Shown here in pieces: positions 8,240 to 9,790 of a stretch of 9,790 nt of DNA. Location of the stretch: NCBI GenBank assembly GCA_902779075.1, contig CACZAK010000163.1, forward strand, positions 1 to 9,790, read 5' to 3'. This DNA is from an uncultured bacterium (GTDB lineage: Bacteria > Verrucomicrobiota > Kiritimatiellia > RFP12 > UBA1067). The translations under genes and the position numbers were made by a program. The stretch's first letter is position 1; the number at the start of each line of letters is the position of its first letter. The notes under the pieces were generated by a model that worked only from the letters and a program-made list of their open reading frames with translations, was not told the origin of the DNA and ran no database searches.

Positions 8240-9499
8240 ATGAGAACACTGTGCGGAACAATACTTGCGGTGGTGCTGAGCCTGTCCGCAAATGCCAATT
8301 CGGTTGCGTCGTTCTGCGAGAGGGCGGAGAAGGGCGAGCGGCTTACGGTCGCGTTCCTCGGCGGCTCGCTCTCGTGGGGTGCGAACGCGACGGATCCCAA
8401 CAAGACGTCATGGCGGGCGTTGATCGGGCGCAGGCTTGAGGAGCGCTATCCTGACGCGCACTTCAAGTTCGTCGATGCTGCGATTGGCGGAACAGGCTCT
8501 GGGCTGGGCATATTCCGTCTCGAACGCGACGTGATGCCCTACAAGCCGGACATCGTTTTCGTCGACTGTCTCGTGAACGACGGCGAACGCAAGGCAGGCG
8601 ACGACAGTTCCTGTTCTTACGAGGGCATAGTCCGGCATCTCATGGAGCGTCTGCCGGGATGCGTCCCCGTTCAGGTGATGCTGCCGACGCGCGGCACGAT
8701 CGAGGAGCCGGATGCGTCGAAGCTTGTCCGCTGGGACGAGCAGAAGCGCATAGGCGCGGCATACGGACTAGGCCGCGCCGACGTCTTGGGCGAGATGCGC
8801 CGCCGCCACGCGGCGGGAGCTGCTAACCTCGACCGGATGTGGCCCGCATGGCCCGCGCTCCTTGGGGATACGACGCACCCGCACGACTACGGCTATTCCG
8901 TATATGCCGACATAATCTGGGACCAGATATTCGCAAAGCCCTCGGACAAGTCGCCGACGATGCCGGATGAATGGCTTTTCGCGCCGAAATACCGCCATGT
9001 CGTCCGCGAGAACGTCGCGGCATGGAAGGACCTGCCCAAGGGATGGCACAATGATGTGTGCTACGTTCGGGCGGGGACATTCGATTTCCTGTGCTCGCGC
9101 TGGCAAGACGGCCTTGCGGTGGCGGCGAACTGCGCGTTCAATCCAAAGACGCTCAAGCGCGAACTTGTCCCCGGCGACGTCGAGCCGCTGCGGGCGAAGT
9201 TCCGCGGCGAGGTGCTGATGCTCTACGGAGAGTCAGCGGAATGGAGTCCGAAGTGCGAGGTGTTCGTGGACGGAAAGCGCGTCGCAGAGCGCGACACCGC
9301 CGATTTCGGGCGGATGTTCGCACCGACCGCCTATCTCGTATGCAAAATCGGAGGCACCTTCGGCGCCGATGCGGAACACACCTTGGAGATACGGCCGATC
9401 TTCGCCGACGGCGAGCCGCAGGAATTTCGCCTCGGCTCCATTTGCGTCGCCGGACGCAACGCGGCATGGGTGAGTAGGATAGACAAGGTCGTGCCTTAG
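8240..9499 (+). CDS. Exported SGNH/GDSL-type hydrolase with C-terminal beta-rich domain
   Basis: 419 residues. Residues 1-19 are a Sec signal (MRTLCG, hydrophobic core, cleavage after 'ANA'), so the mature protein starts NSVAS. Residues about 32-235 are the SGNH domain. Block I is 'GGSLSWGA' with nucleophile Ser43; the block II glycines are in 'GGTGSGLG'; block III is 'VNDGE' with Asn113; block V is 'DTTHPHDYGY' with Asp210 and His213. All catalytic positions are present. Residues about 245-419 hold many short beta strands ('VFVDGKRVAERDTADF', 'HTLEIRPIF'), resembling a beta-sandwich accessory or binding domain. Family knowledge: exported SGNH enzymes in glycan loci are mostly acetyl or acyl esterases on polysaccharides. 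Acting after the glycosidases of the same cluster, it probably removes ester substituents (inference); a lipase or peptidoglycan role is less likely here. It carries copy B of the repeat shared with the preceding gene. Confidence 0.87.
   Translation: MRTLCGTILAVVLSLSANANSVASFCERAEKGERLTVAFLGGSLSWGANATDPNKTSWRALIGRRLEERYPDAHFKFVDAAIGGTGSGLGIFRLERDVMPYKPDIVFVDCLVNDGERKAGDDSSCSYEGIVRHLMERLPGCVPVQVMLPTRGTIEEPDASKLVRWDEQKRIGAAYGLGRADVLGEMRRRHAAGAANLDRMWPAWPALLGDTTHPHDYGYSVYADIIWDQIFAKPSDKSPTMPDEWLFAPKYRHVVRENVAAWKDLPKGWHNDVCYVRAGTFDFLCSRWQDGLAVAANCAFNPKTLKRELVPGDVEPLRAKFRGEVLMLYGESAEWSPKCEVFVDGKRVAERDTADFGRMFAPTAYLVCKIGGTFGADAEHTLEIRPIFADGEPQEFRLGSICVAGRNAAWVSRIDKVVP
8293..8324 (+). repeat. Copy B of the 32-nt near-repeat, at the SGNH signal-peptide cleavage site
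   Basis: Partner of 6218-6249, 2075 nt away. It encodes ANSVASFCER (residues 19-28), spanning signal cleavage and the start of the mature protein. The two differences from copy A change Phe25 to Ser and Arg28 to Lys. Here the motif runs directly into a normal SGNH domain, so this is more likely its original context. Confidence 0.8.
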
Positions 9500-9530
9500 T
9501 GTATAGGATGTTGCCGAATGATGTAGCGAT

Positions 9531-9605
9531 GATGGCCGAGACCGAAGGCGGGATGGCCGCTGGACGCCGCGCGAGGCGGCGCGGAAGATGGCTACGCCGT
9601 AGGAG
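9531..9605. repeat. GC-rich, possibly dispersed intergenic repeat element
   Basis: Bases 9541-9600 hold 45 G/C of 60 (75%). GATGGCCG occurs at 9531 and again at 9552, and a related GATGGCTACG at about 9587. A 6-bp hairpin CGCCGC/GCGGCG (9565-9570 and 9576-9581, loop GCGAG) is at its centre. No T-run follows, so it is not a standard terminator. That it is dispersed is a guess from its look; only one copy is in the window. Confidence 0.35.
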
Positions 9606-9622
9606 AGCGAAGGAACGGCCTT

Positions 9623-9676
9623 TGTTATCTGTGGCACTTTCTCCATGAAATATGATATAATGTGCCACGAATAACA
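9623..9676. repeat. Inverted repeat flanking a -10 box
   Basis: Arms 9624-9637 and 9662-9675 pair at 12 of 14 positions (GTTATnnGTGGCAC against GTGCCACnnATAAC), plus one outer T-A pair, around a 24-nt spacer. The segment CTGTGGCA (9629-9636) also has a perfect complement TGCCACAG at 9700-9707, so two alternative stems are possible. It could be an operator, a transposon end or an RNA structure. Confidence 0.5.
9653..9661 (+). promoter_or_regulatory. Perfect extended -10 promoter element
   Basis: TGATATAAT is a perfect TGN plus TATAAT extended -10, predicting a start of transcription near 9668. No good -35 is seen (GGCACT at 17-nt spacing), which extended -10 promoters can tolerate. It sits between the arms of the inverted repeat, as expected for a repressor-controlled promoter. 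The transcript would enter DNA beyond the right edge. Confidence 0.45.
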
Positions 9677-9711
9677 GAGCAAAAAGGGTCAGACCTGATT
9701 GCCACAGGTAC

Positions 9712-9776
9712 GCCAAGCAAAGCTCGGCAGAACTAATAGCGGAAGGAGCTATATCGTAAAGAAATCGACATACGAT
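9712..9776 (+). other. Two hairpins in the putative leader downstream of the extended -10
   Basis: 9712-9728 can form a 7-bp stem with one mismatch and an AAA loop (GCCAAGC/GCTCGGC). 9753-9758 and 9771-9776 are a perfect 6-bp inverted repeat (ATCGTA/TACGAT). Between them is a GGAAGGAG run. This may be a structured 5' leader or a small RNA, or chance; no known RNA family is recognised. Confidence 0.25.
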
Positions 9777-9790
9777 TAGGACGGCAAGCC

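Larger units (their letters stand above)
9500..9790. other. Gene-free 3' end
   Basis: No coding sequence can be supported in these 291 nt. The left part (to about 9620) is very GC-rich and repetitive in look. The right part is AT-rich and holds inverted repeats and a -10 box. A GGAAGGAG Shine-Dalgarno-like run at 9741-9748 is not followed by any ATG, GTG or TTG at a usable distance; the frames from 9751 and 9753 hit stops, and the frame from 9740 stays open but has no start codon. Confidence 0.6.

Noticed and set aside
9565..9581. CGCCGC/GCGGCG hairpin as the transcription terminator after the SGNH gene
   Set aside because: The stem is only 6 bp and is followed by purines (GCGGAAG) instead of a T-run. 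It is better explained as part of the repeat-like block.
9632..9642. TGGCAC as a sigma54 -24 element
   Set aside because: The matching TTGCW -12 element is absent at the required 5-nt spacing; the bases there read CCATG.
9233..9716. Minus-strand frames of 149 and 187 codons over the end of the SGNH gene and the 3' tail
   Set aside because: They run across a coding region and an abrupt composition boundary, are Arg/Ser-rich without motifs, and read as antisense shadows.
9740..9790. Start of a gene after the GGAAGGAG run
   Set aside because: No ATG, GTG or TTG lies at a usable distance; two frames stop within the window, and the third has no start codon.

Overview
The window is a GC-rich bacterial segment with five genes, all on the + strand, apparently one carbohydrate-degradation cluster. 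Tightly packed exported glycosidases, a Tat-exported FAD oxidoreductase, esterase-type hydrolases and no SusC/SusD pair suggest a Verrucomicrobiota/Kiritimatiellota/Lentisphaerota-like (PVC) anaerobe of gut, rumen or sediment. That lineage is an inference from gene style: there is no rRNA or housekeeping gene to test it.

Layout. (1) 2-1537: C-terminal part of a large protein with a CBM9-like (DOMON-type) domain, cut by the left edge. (2) 1545-3002: FAD-dependent oxidoreductase with a twin-arginine signal. (3) 3028-5007: exported GH5-like clan GH-A glycosidase with an extra C-terminal region. (4) 5007-8087: exported fusion of a family VIII esterase/class C beta-lactamase-like serine hydrolase with a GH35 beta-galactosidase. 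(5) 8240-9499: exported SGNH/GDSL hydrolase with a C-terminal beta-rich domain. Genes 1-4 are separated by 7 nt, 25 nt and a 1-nt TGATG overlap, so they look like one operon. Gene 5 follows 152 nt of AT-rich DNA and may have its own promoter. The last 291 nt hold no gene: a block of about 75% GC that looks repetitive, then abruptly an AT-rich stretch with inverted repeats and a perfect extended -10 box.

Working model (inference): the proteins act outside the cytoplasm on an acyl-decorated, galactose-containing glycan. Gene 1 would bind it, gene 3 cut the backbone, the serine hydrolase half of gene 4 and gene 5 remove ester groups, the GH35 half of gene 4 release beta-galactose, and the FAD enzyme oxidise or reduce a sugar or aglycone. 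No transporter or regulator is in the window.

The most unusual features are the esterase-GH35 fusion and a 32-nt in-frame near-repeat. The repeat links the fusion's inter-domain linker to the signal-peptide cleavage region of the neighbouring SGNH gene, and may be a scar of how the fusion formed.
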